In this document: positions 35,142-47,540 of the stretch, piece after piece
Layout: each line of letters starts with the position of its first letter
How positions within the stretch are numbered: position 1 is the stretch's first letter
NCBI RefSeq assembly: GCF_000204055.1
Contig: NW_006768805.1
Coordinates: forward strand, 799,575 to 863,574
DNA length: 64,000 bases
Source: Melampsora larici-populina 98AG31
Lineage: Eukaryota > Basidiomycota > Pucciniomycetes > Pucciniales > Melampsoraceae
Direction of reading: 5' to 3'
The notes under the pieces: model-generated
Databases searched by the model: none
What the model was told of the DNA's origin: nothing
The model's input: only the letters and a program-made list of their open reading frames with translations
Position numbers and translations under genes: made by a program

Positions 35142-38038
35142 ATGCATATCAACTATTTCAATTTCATTCTTTTATTAGCATTCAAAGTCAATGCGATTTC
35201 TTTACCTAGAAATATACCAACAGAGCTTTACCAAACTGTAAAAATATCGACTAGTAATCTTGATTCACCAATTGTTCAAAATCAAAATGTTCACAACCAT
35301 ACCAAGAGAGACTTACCTTTTTTTGATCCATTCGTTGGTGCAAATGGTAATGATGGAACAACCACGTCTACTAACCAAGATACAAATGGCAACCTACCTA
35401 AAAGTCAGTATCATTGACTATGACAGATTTAATCTTTTTGGTTGACATTACCTTTTTTTTCATACAGCTTCACCAAATGTAGCACTGGATTATGGAAACT
35501 TCATTGGAGGAAGTCTAGGCAACATAGAAAGTTTCACTGGAATCCCATTTGTGAGTATCATTTTATATCCGCTGGGGATTTACATTTAACTAACATGAAT
35601 TATTGTGTGGCAAGGCGGAACCTCCAGTCGGTCTTCGAAGATTAACAAATCCTATACCTCCACTCAATCATTACTCCAACTTTGATGCAACCGTAAGACC
35701 TTTTTGTATGACTTCATTCCCTGGATGCATAGGGATCTAATCCATTCTGTACTTTGATCTTGACAGAAACTACCTCCTGCTTGTCCACAAGCTTTACCAC
35801 TGACTGGAAATGGACTTGTAGAAAATCTTTTGACAGAAGCTGAATTGATTAATCAGTTTACTCCTTTGATCGGTCCTGTAGGTGTTGGGCAAGAAGATTG
35901 TTTGACACTTGATGTAAGTTTTTTTGAATATCCAGTCGAATCAAAATTCGATCAAATGTGTTTTTTATTTGTATTGATTCATGATGAAATTGATTTCATT
36001 GATCTTCAGGTACGTCGACCCAAAGGGATCCAAAAGGGTGCAAATGTGCCTGTGATGGTATACATCTGTGAGTCAGATTATAATCATTTGAAATCCTTAC
36101 AAATTTTGATTCTCACAAATTACCTTTAAACTTCTTTTGATCAGATGGAGGAGCCTTTGAATTCGGTGCAACAAATGTATATGATGGATCGTCTTTAGTT
36201 TCAACAAGTATTTCACAAAAAACACCTATCATTTATGTGGCTATGAATTATCGTTTGAATGGCTTTGGATTCTTAGGAGGAAAAGAAGTAGGTCAAGAAG
36301 GTGTTGGAAATTTAGGATTAAAAGATCAAAGACTCGCATTGAAATGGGTACAGGTAAATAATTATTTTCTTAAATTGGCGATCTTTATTAAATCTCTTAC
36401 CAAAAAAACACGTTGTTGTTTTTTCCTTTGATTGTTAAAAGAAATATATTGGAGAATTCGGAGGTGATCCATCGATGGTTACAATCTTTGGTGAATCAGG
36501 TAAGCTAGAAATTTTTCCGAATCATCTTTTTGCTCATACACAGTAGATCTCTTTAACATTTGTCTTTTTTTTACAAATCTTGTTATAATTCAGCGGGTGC
36601 CATTTCTGTTTCTCAACAACTTACAATCATGAATGGAAATCACGAAGGATTATTTCGTGCTGCGATTTGTGAAAGTGGGACTGCTTCACCAATCGAATGT
36701 GAGTTATATCGATTCTTTTTTCTTCCATTCTTTTGATTTATATAGTTTCATGCTGATCGTTCTGTTTTTTTTCAATAGCATTTGCTGAAGGAGGCGGTCA
36801 GAAAGATTATGATACGGTTGTCAGTAGATCGGGATGTCAAGGTACACCGAATACTCTAGAATGCCTCAGACAATTAGACTTTGATACGTTATAGTGAGTG
36901 AAAGTTTTACCCTTGATCTGGTCATCATCGACATGGACAACAAACTAAAAATCACCATTTCAATGTTGAAAGTCGAGCTGTTTCTAGTATAGATGGACCC
37001 GCCAAAGTGGATGGTTTACCTTTTCGATGGATACCTAGAATTGATGGAGATTTTATTACTGATACGATGAAAGGATCAATATCTAAAGGAGCTTGTAAGT
37101 CAAATTATCAAACCTTTCTCTTATTCTTTCCATCTTGACCTTGAGTTTATTCTTTTTGTACTTTGATCGATTAGACGCTAGAGTTCCTTTAATATCAGGA
37201 AATCAAGATGACGAGGGAACAATCTTAACAGCTGGTTTATTGCCACTCTTCAGCAATGGTCCATTACGCGATTGTATGTCCATCATCACTTTTTCACTCA
37301 ACTTTAAGTCTTGTATTAATCATGATTTTTCCCTCATCGACCACTCCTTAGATTTAGCCTCAACGTTTTTTCAGAAAGCCACATCACAAGAAATAGATGA
37401 AGTCTTACGTTTGTATCCTCAAGACCCTTCAGTTGGATCACCTTACAACACAGGTTTTTTGAATATCTTGACACCCATCTTTAAACAAGTGGCTTCGATG
37501 TACGGTGATATTCAATTCCAGGTATCTAACTAAAAATCTTCCTTCATGTATTTGATTTAACTTGTTGACTTACAAATGACTCTTATTCAAGGCACCTCGA
37601 AGACAGTTTCTTGAAGGCACACAAGCAAGTATGCCCGTTTGGAGTTACATTGACAAGGGCTTCAAACTAGTTCCCTACCTTGGTAAGTGATCCTTTTCCG
37701 AAAATCTTTCAAATCTTATTCTCATCAATGATTTCTTTCGGTACATTTTGAATAAAAACAAAAATATAGGAGCTTTTCATGGTACAGACGTGGTGAATGT
37801 TCTTGGAATCTTATCTGGAAGTCGTACAGTAGAATATCAATCTAGATGGATTTCATTTGCAAACACAATGAATCCTAATGTAGCAGGATATCCTGATTGG
37901 CCAAATTATGGTCAAGATCGACAGATGTTGGAAATCGGACCGAATGGATCTAAAGGTACAATTATTGATGATTTTAGACAAGAAGCTATACAATATATCA
38001 ATGATCATGATTCTGATTTGGCCTTGAGACCTCTTTAA
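35142..38038 (+). CDS. Secreted type-B carboxylesterase/lipase
   Basis: A serine hydrolase of the esterase/lipase (cholinesterase-like) family that acts on ester bonds, here likely outside the cell. Fourteen exons: 35142-35403, 35468-35550, 35615-35692, 35767-35913, 36010-36067, 36145-36353, 36442-36499, 36594-36698, 36779-36893, 36973-37094, 37175-37273, 37352-37521, 37592-37682, 37770-38038. Phases close to 621 aa. Residues 1-18 (MHINYFNFILLLAFKVNA) form a signal peptide. Family marks: GIPFAEPPVGLRRL, EDCLTLDVRRP, oxyanion-hole YGGAFEFG, nucleophile elbow GESAG (its codon split by intron 7), acid in GNQDDEGT, and the histidine in GAFHGTDV. All triad positions are present and the gene looks intact. 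A ~70-residue Thr/Asn-rich part with a KR site precedes the catalytic domain. The substrate cannot be told. Confidence 0.93.
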
Positions 38039-38301
38039 AATTATTTTTGTTGATGAATGTTTGTTGTTGATCGAGTGAATGTGATGATTAGGAGTTTCCA
38101 TCACTTTTTGTATGATATAAGGGAATATTTGTATTTTACATATCTTGAAAATGATCATCATAACAAACACCAATAAAGTAAACTTTTAAAAAAGGAAGCC
38201 CTTGTTGATCTGCATATTGAACATTGCTTTGAGCAATTAAATATTTGATGCATACCTTGGTAGGTTTGAAAAAATAAAGACTGTGAAGACTTATAAATTC
38301 T

Positions 38302-38354
38302 CAACTTAACAAAGTCCCTCTCGCGGCATCTTGGAGCCTGTGGAGAGGGACTTA
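38302..38354. repeat. Hairpin of the AAGTCCC family
   Basis: AACTTAACAAAGTCCCTCTC (38303-38322) pairs with GAGAGGGACTT (38343-38353). Only the left arm has the full AACTTAACA tail, as in the left tip of the 6.3-kb element, so this may be a left tip with its body to the right. Confidence 0.6.
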
Positions 38355-38463
38355 CAACTATTGGCTTGAGCACTCCACAGCTTAAGAAGATTGCATGAAA
38401 AGAATCGAACCCGATAATTTACAAACTAGATTAGACAATCGAATGACAGAAACGAAGTTGAAG

Positions 38464-38609
38464 CAGGGATGCAGGAGTGAGTATGAGTTTACTCATGAGT
38501 ATTATTGAGTATACTGAGTATTTTTGCCTATTTTTGGCCCTGTAAACCCATACAAAGTGAGTATCAGTTGAGTATATACTCATACTCGGTACTCATTCCT
38601 GCATCCCTG
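38464..38609. mobile_element. hAT-type MITE with 8-bp target duplication
   Basis: The left end CAGGGATGCAGGAGTGAGTA and the right end ACTCATTCCTGCATCCCTG are inverted copies. A perfect 8-bp direct repeat AGTTGAAG flanks it (38456-38463 and 38610-38617). CAGGG ends and an 8-bp duplication are hallmarks of the hAT superfamily. Its 146 bp consist largely of GAGTAT/ATACTC words and are non-coding. Confidence 0.9.
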
Positions 38610-38617
38610 AGTTGAAG

Positions 38618-39281
38618 AGCTTGATGAATCGTGGCTTTATCAATGGCCATGATTTTTTAAGAGAAATGATTTATCATTTTGAAGGTCATCAAACTCCTCC
38701 GAGTCCTGATTTGAATCGAGAATTTTGTATGTACAAAAAAAAGTTCGAAAAAAATTCCCTTTGTAAAGGCTTGGGTAGGTCCCAGAAGTTCAGAGAAAGC
38801 AAAAAGACGCCCCACTTGAAGAAAACTGCCACCCTGGAAGAAATTTTACTATCCCTGTATATCCCAGGGATGGCAGTCCTTGGCAGTCTCAGCAAAAGGC
38901 TGATTGCAACTCTCCGGACATGGATGACCCGGATTACCAACACATTCAATGGTCATCCAGGTTGGTAAATTTGCTTGGTTTTGCTGTTTTCAGGGTCTGA
39001 TACAGAGTACGATCTGTGAAGGGTAAGGAAGTTTGCACCTGGCTTGGCGACTTGATGAGGAACCTGTGGCTTGGCCCTGTGAAACATTTGAGCCACAATC
39101 GGTTCATATGGAGCAAGAACTGACAAGAATGCTCAGCGCTACACCTTTTCTCCCGAAAAAAAAAGATTTGAAAACCCTTTATAAAGCATCTCTTTTTTTG
39201 CAACCAATTAATACCCCTTCCCATCACAATTCGCTACTCAGAGTCCAGCGGCAACCGAACATCTTCAATTACCTCACCAAC
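38618..39281. promoter_or_regulatory. Upstream region of the eight-Cys secreted protein
   Basis: A TATA-like box TTTATAAAG lies at 39178-39186, about 96 bp before the ATG at 39282. A short palindrome around ATCCCTGTATATCCCAGGGAT lies near 38850-38870. No gene is recognised between 38618 and 39170. Confidence 0.45.
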
Positions 39282-40054
39282 ATGAATTTCTCCACTAGCT
39301 ACTGCGTTTTGCTTGCCTTTGTCGTTTTAAACCTGGTCAATCTTGGTTCTGCTGCAGATGTGATGTGCTCATGGAGCTTTCATAGCACCGCAAAATCCGG
39401 TAAGTACAACGTTTCTGGCAGACATCATGCACCCAATCAAAATTGTGATCGTGTCACATTGTCCTGACATGCATTTCTTGAACTGGGATGACTAGTTTGC
39501 AGCGACGGCAATTTTAAATACACTTTTCCAAATTCAGCATGTCACCGCACTAGTAAGCAATCATTCACCACTGAGACTTCGTCGCTCTTTAACTAACAAC
39601 GAGCACAACTGACGCTGGGTGAACTATACTAGAACCAAACGAACTTAGTCCGGGCGTCGATTGTGTGCGGGGCCGCGACAACAAGGACCCTCCCGAGGGC
39701 CTCACGTGCGAGTTCTATGACTTGATATATCACAAAAATTGGCAGCTCAATTATTATGGTGAGTAGACAAAATCTTTCAGACATTGGAAAGTGGGAATAT
39801 CGATGCTGACATCCCACCACTTGATACGACTTTGTACGACCAAGATTGTGGTAACGTCCCTACAGACCCCGCCCAGAGGACAGCAGAGTATAAATGTAAA
39901 GGTGTGAATAACATTCAAGGTGAGTCGATTCCGGATATTTCTCAACCAATGTAGATAAAATGTACTCAACTGTCATTATCTGACTTCCATCCTTTTAGAA
40001 TGTCACGGTGACTATCTCGCCAGGGAGCAACTACCTCCGATCATCACGAAGTAA
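39282..40054 (+). CDS. Secreted Cys-rich protein, five exons, effector candidate
   Basis: Exons: 39282-39399, 39496-39552, 39633-39758, 39845-39919, 39999-40054, giving 143 aa with all phases consistent. Residues 1-25 form a signal peptide (VLLAFVVLNLVNLGSAA). The mature chain has eight Cys (near MCSW, VCSDG, ACH, DCVRG, TCEFYD, DCGN, KCKG, ECHGD), an even number suited to four disulphides. The acceptor of exon 4 is the weak point: CAAG at 39841-39844 keeps the sixth Cys, while CTACAG at 39861-39865 is also in phase and gives 136 aa with seven Cys. A TATA-like box lies ~96 bp upstream. No domain is recognised. Many rust effectors look like this (short, secreted, Cys-rich, multi-exon), so that role is inferred. 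Confidence 0.75.
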
Positions 40055-41478
40055 AGATCATCGGAACTTTACAATTACAAGACCACTGTTAAAAAGACAA
40101 AAACAAACACATCAGATGTTTCGCTACTTTACCTTTCCTCGTTCTTCAATTGCTTTTTCATTGAATTTCAATTTGAGATAAAAAACATTCTACAATCTGC
40201 AGCCCCTCAACTGATTAGATTTCAAGCTAAAAGTATTTCAACTGAACTTACTCATGCAATCTGGTTTACAAGACATTCTAAGTGGAAAAACTATTCAGAT
40301 GATCAGTTCTTACCTGCAGTATTTGATCCACCGATCTCAGTAAGGGAGTCAATTGCATCATACTTAAATCAAATCACAAACCAACTGAATTATAATTTAA
40401 ACAGATTCGATGGAAGTGATCAAAATGCTTCGTCTTGAGTTGATTTTGTCTTGAATTGAAAGTAAAATGAGTCCCTCCCAAAATTTGGAATTGGTTTCAG
40501 AGCTCAAAACTTGATATGAAAATTGAAACTTCTTGATGAAGTTTGAAAGTTGCAATGATACCAATATCTCTTTTACAAAAGTCTGTCAAGTGATTGTAGC
40601 ATGGATGATGGTACCTCCACGACCATCTGTCGCTGGTTTGGTAAAAACACATTTGACATGTGTTTTTTAGTTTTGGTGCAAACTCTGAAGTGAAAGTTGC
40701 ATCATGCTGAAAAATCATTATGTTTTGAATGTGTGTATTCACAATTTCATTTGTAGCAATCAAATGATGACTTAAGGTCTCATTAGTGTTATTTGAGCCC
40801 TTTTTTTACCAAGACATTGCATAAGGAAAACTTTTTTGTTGGTCTATAAGAACCAAAATTTGAAGTTGCATTTTTATGTTGAAACATTTATTCTTTGATT
40901 ATGAGAACTTTTCTCATTTTTTTTGCCTCCCCACCCAAAATTCCCCTGTACATGTAGGCATGTATATACATAGGGCCATACAGACTGACATATGACCCAA
41001 TGGGATTTGACTTCTACTGTTAAGATGAATCATCATCCCAAGAAGCATCTTGAGGGGATACAAAGTTGGCTAAGTCAACATCTCCCCTGAGGAGACCAAG
41101 ACCAGCTGTGCGTCCTCACAAAATACACCCCACCATGTCATCAAAAGTCCACTACCCTTTGACTTTTTCTCTACCCACGTAACAAAATCCAACCGCCCTT
41201 TGATTGTTTCTCTACCCACTTAACAAAATCCAACCACCCTCATGGTCCCTACATTGAAACCTGACCACCCTTCAGCACATCTACAACACCCAACTCTACC
41301 ATGCCCCGTCTATCAATACAAACACCACTGTATCAATATATACTCACCACCCTTTCCAACATATCCACCAACATTCACCACCCCAGTCATAACTATCTAC
41401 AATGTCTGTACATTTTCATACCCTGATACCCTGACCCACCCCTAACCACACCCCACTGACAAATCAACTCTTCAACTC
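40055..41478. other. Intergenic with a short tandem duplication
   Basis: No gene is recognised. At about 41150-41231 a ~42-bp unit (CCCTTTGA, TTTCTCTACCCAC, TAACAAAATCCAA) occurs twice in tandem with a few differences. The stretch 41240-41480 is C-rich on this strand and leads into the MULE-like remnant. Confidence 0.4.
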
Positions 41479-42045
41479 TTGTCATTCTCCTCAGGAATCA
41501 TTTGCACCAAGGCAACCTCAACATTCATCTACCCCCTCAATAACCAACCAGCCTCATCTCCAATGTCCTCTACCATCTCTATCTCCAACCACTGTCCTAG
41601 CCTTCAACCATTCCCCCACAACCTTTTCACCACCACCCTTGCCAATATGCAGACCAAGATCAAAGCCCACACAGCTGCAAATGGATACAAAATCGCCACC
41701 CAATCATCAGAAGATATCAGTATATGTTACAAGTGCCATCAATCAGGAAACAAATGTTTGCTTATTCCAAGCTCCCGCAAAACAAATTGCTCATTTGCCT
41801 TCAAGATTTCCTGTGCCCTCCCTTCTACAGTTCCCAATTACCTTCAAGAAATAGCACTTAATGGGAATAAATCAAACTTACCTCAACTTGGCAACTGGAC
41901 AATTCACATCCAAAACCTAACTCACAATCATAAACCAATTGGTTGTGAGGTACAAACATGCCCGCATGGCCTTACTCATCCAACAGAAACTAACCCTCAT
42001 TCCTACACTATGCACTTTTCAGCCACATCAAGCAGATTCACATGA
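41479..42045 (+). pseudogene. MULE/FAR1-type transposase N-terminal fragment
   Basis: The open frame from about 41479 has AANGYKIATQSSEDIS, ICYKCHQSGN, SRKTNCSFAFKISC and GNWTIHIQNLTHNH. This pattern (Gly-Tyr, Cys-x2-Cys, R-K-T-x-C-x-F, W-x-I followed by L-x-H-N-H) is that of the FAR1/WRKY-GCM1-like DNA-binding region at the start of Mutator-like transposases. The frame ends at 42045 and no transposase core follows, so it is a fragment. There is no proper start codon near the left end. Confidence 0.6.
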
Positions 42046-42119
42046 TCAGTCTTTGGCAGCAATCAATGAATGATTGACCATGGTTAGTTTATTCACTTAG
42101 TAAGGAAATTGCTAGACAC

Positions 42120-42330
42120 CACCCACACCATACGCCTGGGTAGGAACTCAAAAAGGGCGCCTACACGAGATGTAGGCGCCAGAAAACTAGCGCCTGCATC
42201 TATTTTTGCCGGATTTGAGATGAGGGCGCTAGAAAACTATCACCTACATCTGTTTTGGCGCCTGCCCAGACTGTAAACATTGTAGGCACCACATTTATGG
42301 TACCTGCATATTCATTTTTTGAGCTACATG
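42120..42330. repeat. Inverted GCGCCTACA/TGTAGGCGC words
   Basis: GGCGCCTACA and TGTAGGCGCC face each other at 42159-42180, and similar words recur to about 42290 (GCGCCTGCATCT, GGCGCCTGCCC, TGTAGGCACC). They may be the end of the MULE-like element or a separate foldback unit. Confidence 0.4.
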
Positions 42331-42500
42331 TGTGGTTTTCAAGTCACAAAAAATATTTTTCAAGTAACAAGTATGATTTTTGACTTACAAAAAAGATTTG
42401 TCAAGTCACAAGTGTGGTTTTTGAGTTACAAAAAAGTTTTTGAGTTACAATTTTTTTTTCAAGCTACGAGTATGGTTTTCAACTTATGAAAAGGATTTTT
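42330..42500. repeat. Imperfect short tandem repeat
   Basis: A ~35-40 bp unit with the words TTTTCAAGTCACAA, GTGTGGTTTT and GAGTTACAAAAA repeats about four to five times with divergence. Confidence 0.6.
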
Positions 42501-44246
42501 GAAGTTGGAAGACACCAAGACCTTTGTCAGCTAGCAACACAACCTCCCCTCCTTCTTACTTTTTATTTTGGAGAGTAATTTATGAGTTCAAGATATTGAC
42601 AGACATATGTATTTGGTAGCCTCCACCAACCATCAGTCCAAAACATTCATTCCCTGAGGTGAGTTACCTCCCTGGCCAACTGGCCAATTTTTCTTCTTTA
42701 CTTACACTAACACACAACCTATTTCAAAGCCAGCTTCTATTGACTCGGGAAAGATGGAACCCACCATAACACTTTCACCCTCATCTGGTGCCTTTAACAA
42801 TGGGGACGGAAGCTTCCAATTGGAAAGCTTGTACCATGTTCACACCTGACTCAGAAAGACAAAACCACTCCAGGCTCACCAATACTCCACCAAAGCACAT
42901 TTCAAAAGTACTCCCATCTTAAACCAAGAAGTGCTTTCTCACATCACAAGCCTTGTTGGCTCATTTTGGAGATTAATAATCAGAGGCAGAAGCCTTTGTC
43001 CAACTCTGGTTCTGCTGACTTTCAGAATGACTTGAACCTTTGTAGATCAACTAGACAACAAGTGGCCAATCCCGCTTCAATAAGTGATCTTTGACAGTCA
43101 ATGTGCACGTGCCCCACCAAAAAAGTGTGTACATCCCATTCAAAACATGTGCAACTGTGCCTGATGGTTATTGATGATGCCAGATCTCATAGGACAAGTG
43201 TGTACCTCCTTGGCTTCATGAATATGTAGAATTGGTGTCAGACTCATGTGGTGATGATCACTGCAGATACCATGTGATTTCTATTAGTCTTGGCTCAAGT
43301 GAAGCCAAATGGTTTTTTGTACAAGAAGAGCTTAAGAAGGTGAGCTCAAGTCCAAATCTGATTTCTACAAATCACACTTGGCAGCACGGAAGTATGGAGC
43401 TGGTGGGGTTGCTGAACACATTGCAGTATGTTGGACATTTTTTTCCATCTTATTGCACAGACTGCCTAAATCAGTCCGCTGTAAAATTGTGAATTATAAC
43501 TTCTTTTGATTTTCTTTTTGCCATGGACTACCAAGTCTTTAACTACCAAGTCTTTACAACAGCTTCATTGTGGCAATTAAGCGCCAAAAGAAAATGTACA
43601 ATTGAAGATATAAATTAGATCAACAGCAGAAGGACGTACATTGAGTTTTAATTGTTCAAGTAGGTTTTCAGATGAAGAAAACTCCCGGTTGCTTGAATAA
43701 AATTGTGTGAGAAAAGGAACAACTTTGGATGTATCCATGAGTTGGATATATGGAAGCTGTACTGAACAATTCACATACCAACACATCTAAGCATCTGAAG
43801 AAGGCCCAGTTGGCTGGAAGTGGATTTCTGAGGTTGGGAGCCCTCAAAATGGACTGAAGAAATATTTTCTGCTAACCATGATAGTCTGATGCCAAAAACT
43901 TGACATTGAAGTGTCTCTTCACTCTTTTGACACCTTGTGAGGTGAGCCGCGAGGACGAGACGGGATAAGACTTGGTTAAGTTTTACATAACACGTGACTG
44001 CATTGTAATGGCTCCGTAATTTTTCACCCAGCCTTAGCACGGGGTCGGGTGCCAAAGGAAAAAAAGATTGGCATCAAAGCACCTTGATAGTTGACTTCTT
44101 CGCTTGTCTCACTTATCAGCACTTATCAATAACCTTCCGACTTGATTTGAATAAGAAGAACTAAACAAAACAAAGTCAAACCTTACGCAATAGTGGCCAC
44201 AAGAAAATTCAAAGCTTAAAAGTTATTATATATATGAGACTTTAAT
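42501..44246. other. Intergenic, nothing identified
   Basis: Short ORFs on both strands show no family features. There is a small direct repeat (CTACCAAGTCTTTA) near 43527-43556. The last ~150 bp, rich in A and AAG, should hold the promoter of the next gene. Confidence 0.3.
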
Positions 44247-46274
44247 ATGACTGAAGCATCGGATTGCAAAAATTGGAAATCTATTAGACCTTGGCTTCCA
44301 CCGAATGGTTTAAGCAATCGTTTCGAATCTCAATCTAACAATGATAATAATCCGAATGAAGAAGAAGAAGGAAAAGAAGATGAAAACGATCCGAGAGGAA
44401 AATCAAGGATTCGAAGTAACTTGAACGTCATCGATGTTTCTTCTACTGCCATCTCACTGGATGTTTCTTATCAACTTGATGATATCTCTCTTCGAGCTCC
44501 TATCTCTTTAGCTGTCAAGATAAATGGAATTATTTGGGAAAAGGTGGCTTATGCTGAGAGTGATGTGATTGGATCTGTTTTGGAAGATACTCCACCGACT
44601 AGTCCAAGCTGCGAACAATCTTCATCTGAATCCGAACTCAAATGGTCAAGGGGTCATCGGAACATCACCTTGGTCATACACGGTCTTGAACCTGGACTTG
44701 AATACGAGGTCGAGCTAGAGCTAATACCTTTAACACAAGAACATCACAAACACGACTGTTTATCAGGTTCATCTGATCTAGAAGAAACGTCGGAGGAGTC
44801 GGTCGAGCATGAAGGACTCTTATGTGGACGCTTGGATCCTTCAATCGAAAGCGGTCAAGAAATCCAAAGTATTTTCGATTCCGAGACTAACCTTCATGAA
44901 CAACCAAATAAAGGTAACTGCCGACGATAATCTCTTTCATCATTTATATAACTGTGGATGGTCTCGAAAATGTATCTGGATGTATGTATGTTGGAATAAA
45001 GACATTAGAACTAATATTAATTTAAATTGGACTCAGGTGAAAGAACGAACGATACGAAACCCGAACCGATCATAACTCAACTCGATCCAGATGGTCCACC
45101 TCCGCCTTATACATCCCATGATCCCGCCTCTCCCCGCGCCTCGCGTAGTCTTCATGCATCCCATTCTTCCTTGGATTATAACCCTGAGTCATCCCAACAA
45201 CCACCTAGTCCACGAACCTCTTCAAGTATTCAGCCATCAACGCCAGTACGAACAAATGGTAGAGACCGAGAAGGAAACATACAAACAGTGGTAAAAACAT
45301 CTGAAAATAATTCAAAGCATAATGAATTAAAATTAGTTTCATCAATCAATCAAATGACAAAAGCATTGAACAAAACTGTCAAAGAAAACTTGAAGTTGAG
45401 ACAAAAGTTGGTAAATGTTGAACAATTTATCAAGAGATTAGATGAAGAGAATCTAGTCAAATCAAATAGATTGGAAAGTTTAGAAAGATTAGAGAAAAAA
45501 AGAAGACCATCTACAGCTAATGGACAACACAACAATAATAATGGTAGTAGTGGTAAGAAAGAAAGTGGAGGAGACCCCATGAATATCGAAGGATTCACAC
45601 CACTTTGGGTATTAGAAAGACAAATTGAAGTAGATGAGATCAAGATAATGGAAAAACAAATTGAATTAGAAGAAAGTGAAAAAAGACAAGCGAAAGAGTT
45701 GATGGAATTCAAAGATAAAAATCGATCATTAAAGAGAAAAGTAGAAGAAAGTTTTAAAAGGGTAAGCGATTTGAAAGATCGTAAACTTAAAGAAATCGAT
45801 TTAGAACTTGAAGAGATCAAAAATGAATTAGAAGAAGTCGAAAAGTTATTGAATGCAGAATCTAATGAATCTAATAATACTAATAATAAGAAATTTATGG
45901 GAAAAAGTTCTTCTGGGATGGTCAAGGGTCATGGTGATCCACAATCACGACGTTCGATGGGTAAATGGAATCACCATGCTAAAATGAAATCAAATGAAGA
46001 TTTACAATTAAATGTGAATTCTAAATCTGGTTCCAGTGGAGGCTCTACTTCTTCGCACAAACTTGCTCGAACAAGTTCTTTAAATGAGAAATCAAGAACA
46101 ACGGAACGTGTTGTAGGTGGTGGAAGAAGATCCATGAAGGGTGAGTGAAATTTTGTTTTGTTTTTTTGTTGAATGTGATTTGATTGCTTATTTTGTATCA
46201 TGTTTCCTTATATCTTACTAGAACCTCATCAAGTGATAAATAGAACTTGGGCTGATAAAGTAGCTGGTCATTGA
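44247..46274 (+). CDS. FN3-like / coiled-coil protein of unknown function
   Basis: Exons 44247-44913, 45037-46140 and 46222-46274 give 607 aa in phase. Residues ~55-175 look like an Ig/FN3-type beta-sandwich: a strand-like start (LNVIDVSSTAISLDV), VKINGIIWEKV, and the FN3-like LVIHGLEPGLEYEVELELIP. A Pro/Ser-rich linker with PPPPYTS follows. Two coiled coils lie at ~317-380 and ~414-496, rich in E, K and L, followed by a basic Ser-rich tail. The last exon adds only 17 residues (ending TWADKVAGH). There is no signal peptide or membrane segment, so it is probably cytosolic or nuclear, perhaps a structural or scaffold protein. I do not recognise a named family. Confidence 0.85.
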
Positions 46275-46782
46275 TTGAGTATGATTTTTATTTGGTTGTC
46301 TTTTCTGGATTTGTTATTTTTTCTGTGTACGATAAACTGGATATGTCTCTATACCATCGGTGCGCTTCTTTATGAAAACTTTGAAAGATTGTTTTTATTG
46401 ATTTAATTAGCTACATATCTGCTCATATGATGATTATTTTATATATATCATGTTTCTTGGAAAAATTTCTTGTTTGTTTTACAATTGGTTGTTCTTTGAA
46501 TGCTTGGAAAAGTTTGAAGTGTGTAAGAATAAAGGAATTGAATCGCATATTTCTTGAGATTTTGTTCATTCTAGTTGAGTCTTACATGAAGAGTGAGGTC
46601 CCCAGTTAGGATTTTTCAAGTCATCTTTACGGTACAGAACTTATCACCAATTGTAAAACATACGCAAAAAATTTCAACACCTGGAACACTGCGATTACAA
46701 ATTCTGAAAGAAAAACTTTTGAAAACTTGTTCGAGCTTTCAAGAAAAAAGAACCTGGTGTAGACTTGAAACCATCGATGTTG
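46275..46782. other. Intergenic, nothing identified
   Basis: This is an AT-rich 3' region of the preceding gene with no recognisable feature before the hairpin at 46783. Confidence 0.3.
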
Positions 46783-46850
46783 CTTAGTCCCAGCAGCCGG
46801 GGTTCATATGACCGCTTGTAAACCCCGGCACAATGGGACTTAGTCAAGTT
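46783..46850. repeat. Hairpin of the AAGTCCC family
   Basis: CTTAGTCCC (46783-46791) pairs with GGGACTTAG (46835-46843), and an inner stem CCGGGGTT / AACCCCGG adds to it. Read from the right on the other strand it starts AACTTGACTAAGTCCC, close to the tips of the 6.3-kb element (AACTTAACTAAGTCCC). Confidence 0.6.
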
Positions 46851-47540
46851 TTCTATGTTTACATAGTACAAGTTTGACTCGGATTCAATCCAACGTTTTT
46901 TTGTCAAGAAATGCTATTTGTAGTGCACACACAGCCATTGGTGGCAAATGTGAGATGCAGATGTCAAATCCTCAAAGGGACTATCACCGCATGAAGTGAT
47001 GCTATGTTATAGGAAAATGGCGAACGAAGTTATGGAGGGGAAGACTGATTTGATTGACTTGCTCATAATTTTCATAATGGTTCTTGGTATTTGGAGAGAT
47101 TGTACTGTGCTGCAACTGATTTGGGCTAAGCTTTCTCATCGCACTACTTGTTTCAAAAAACATTTCTTCCGAACAGAGACTGAGTTGATAGCATATATAT
47201 TTGTGTGTTACAGTAGAAAGTAGAGGCCATAGAAACATTGCAAACACTGAATTATTTACTTTTCGTATATGAATAAGAACTAAAATTCTAAAGCATCTAG
47301 CTTACCGTCAAGGATGTTTATATGAATGTGATACAAACTCAACGATGGATTCGGGAGACATCAACTTTGAAGAAAAAGTTTGTCTATATATCATTGATTT
47401 AAATTACATACATATTTAAGAAAGGTCGTCTGAACAAAAAAGTCTAGGAAAACGATTGTAAAAATTCCTCCACTTTGCCAATTCTTAAATGGGCCCAGTG
47501 AAATCTAAATTTCAAAATGTGTTGGTATGATTGGTATAGA
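46851..47540. other. Intergenic, nothing identified
   Basis: I see no gene or repeat. It is the 3' side of the minus-strand gene that ends at 47541. Confidence 0.3.

Noticed and set aside
45350..45925. 191-codon minus-strand ORF
   Set aside because: It is antisense to the coiled-coil region of the FN3-like gene; Ser/Leu/Phe-rich composition is what antisense of Glu/Lys/Asn-rich coding gives.
38302..46850. 8.5-kb element bounded by the hairpins at 38.3 and 46.8 kb
   Set aside because: The tips face the right way, but the flanks show no matching 9-bp repeat and several unrelated host genes lie between.
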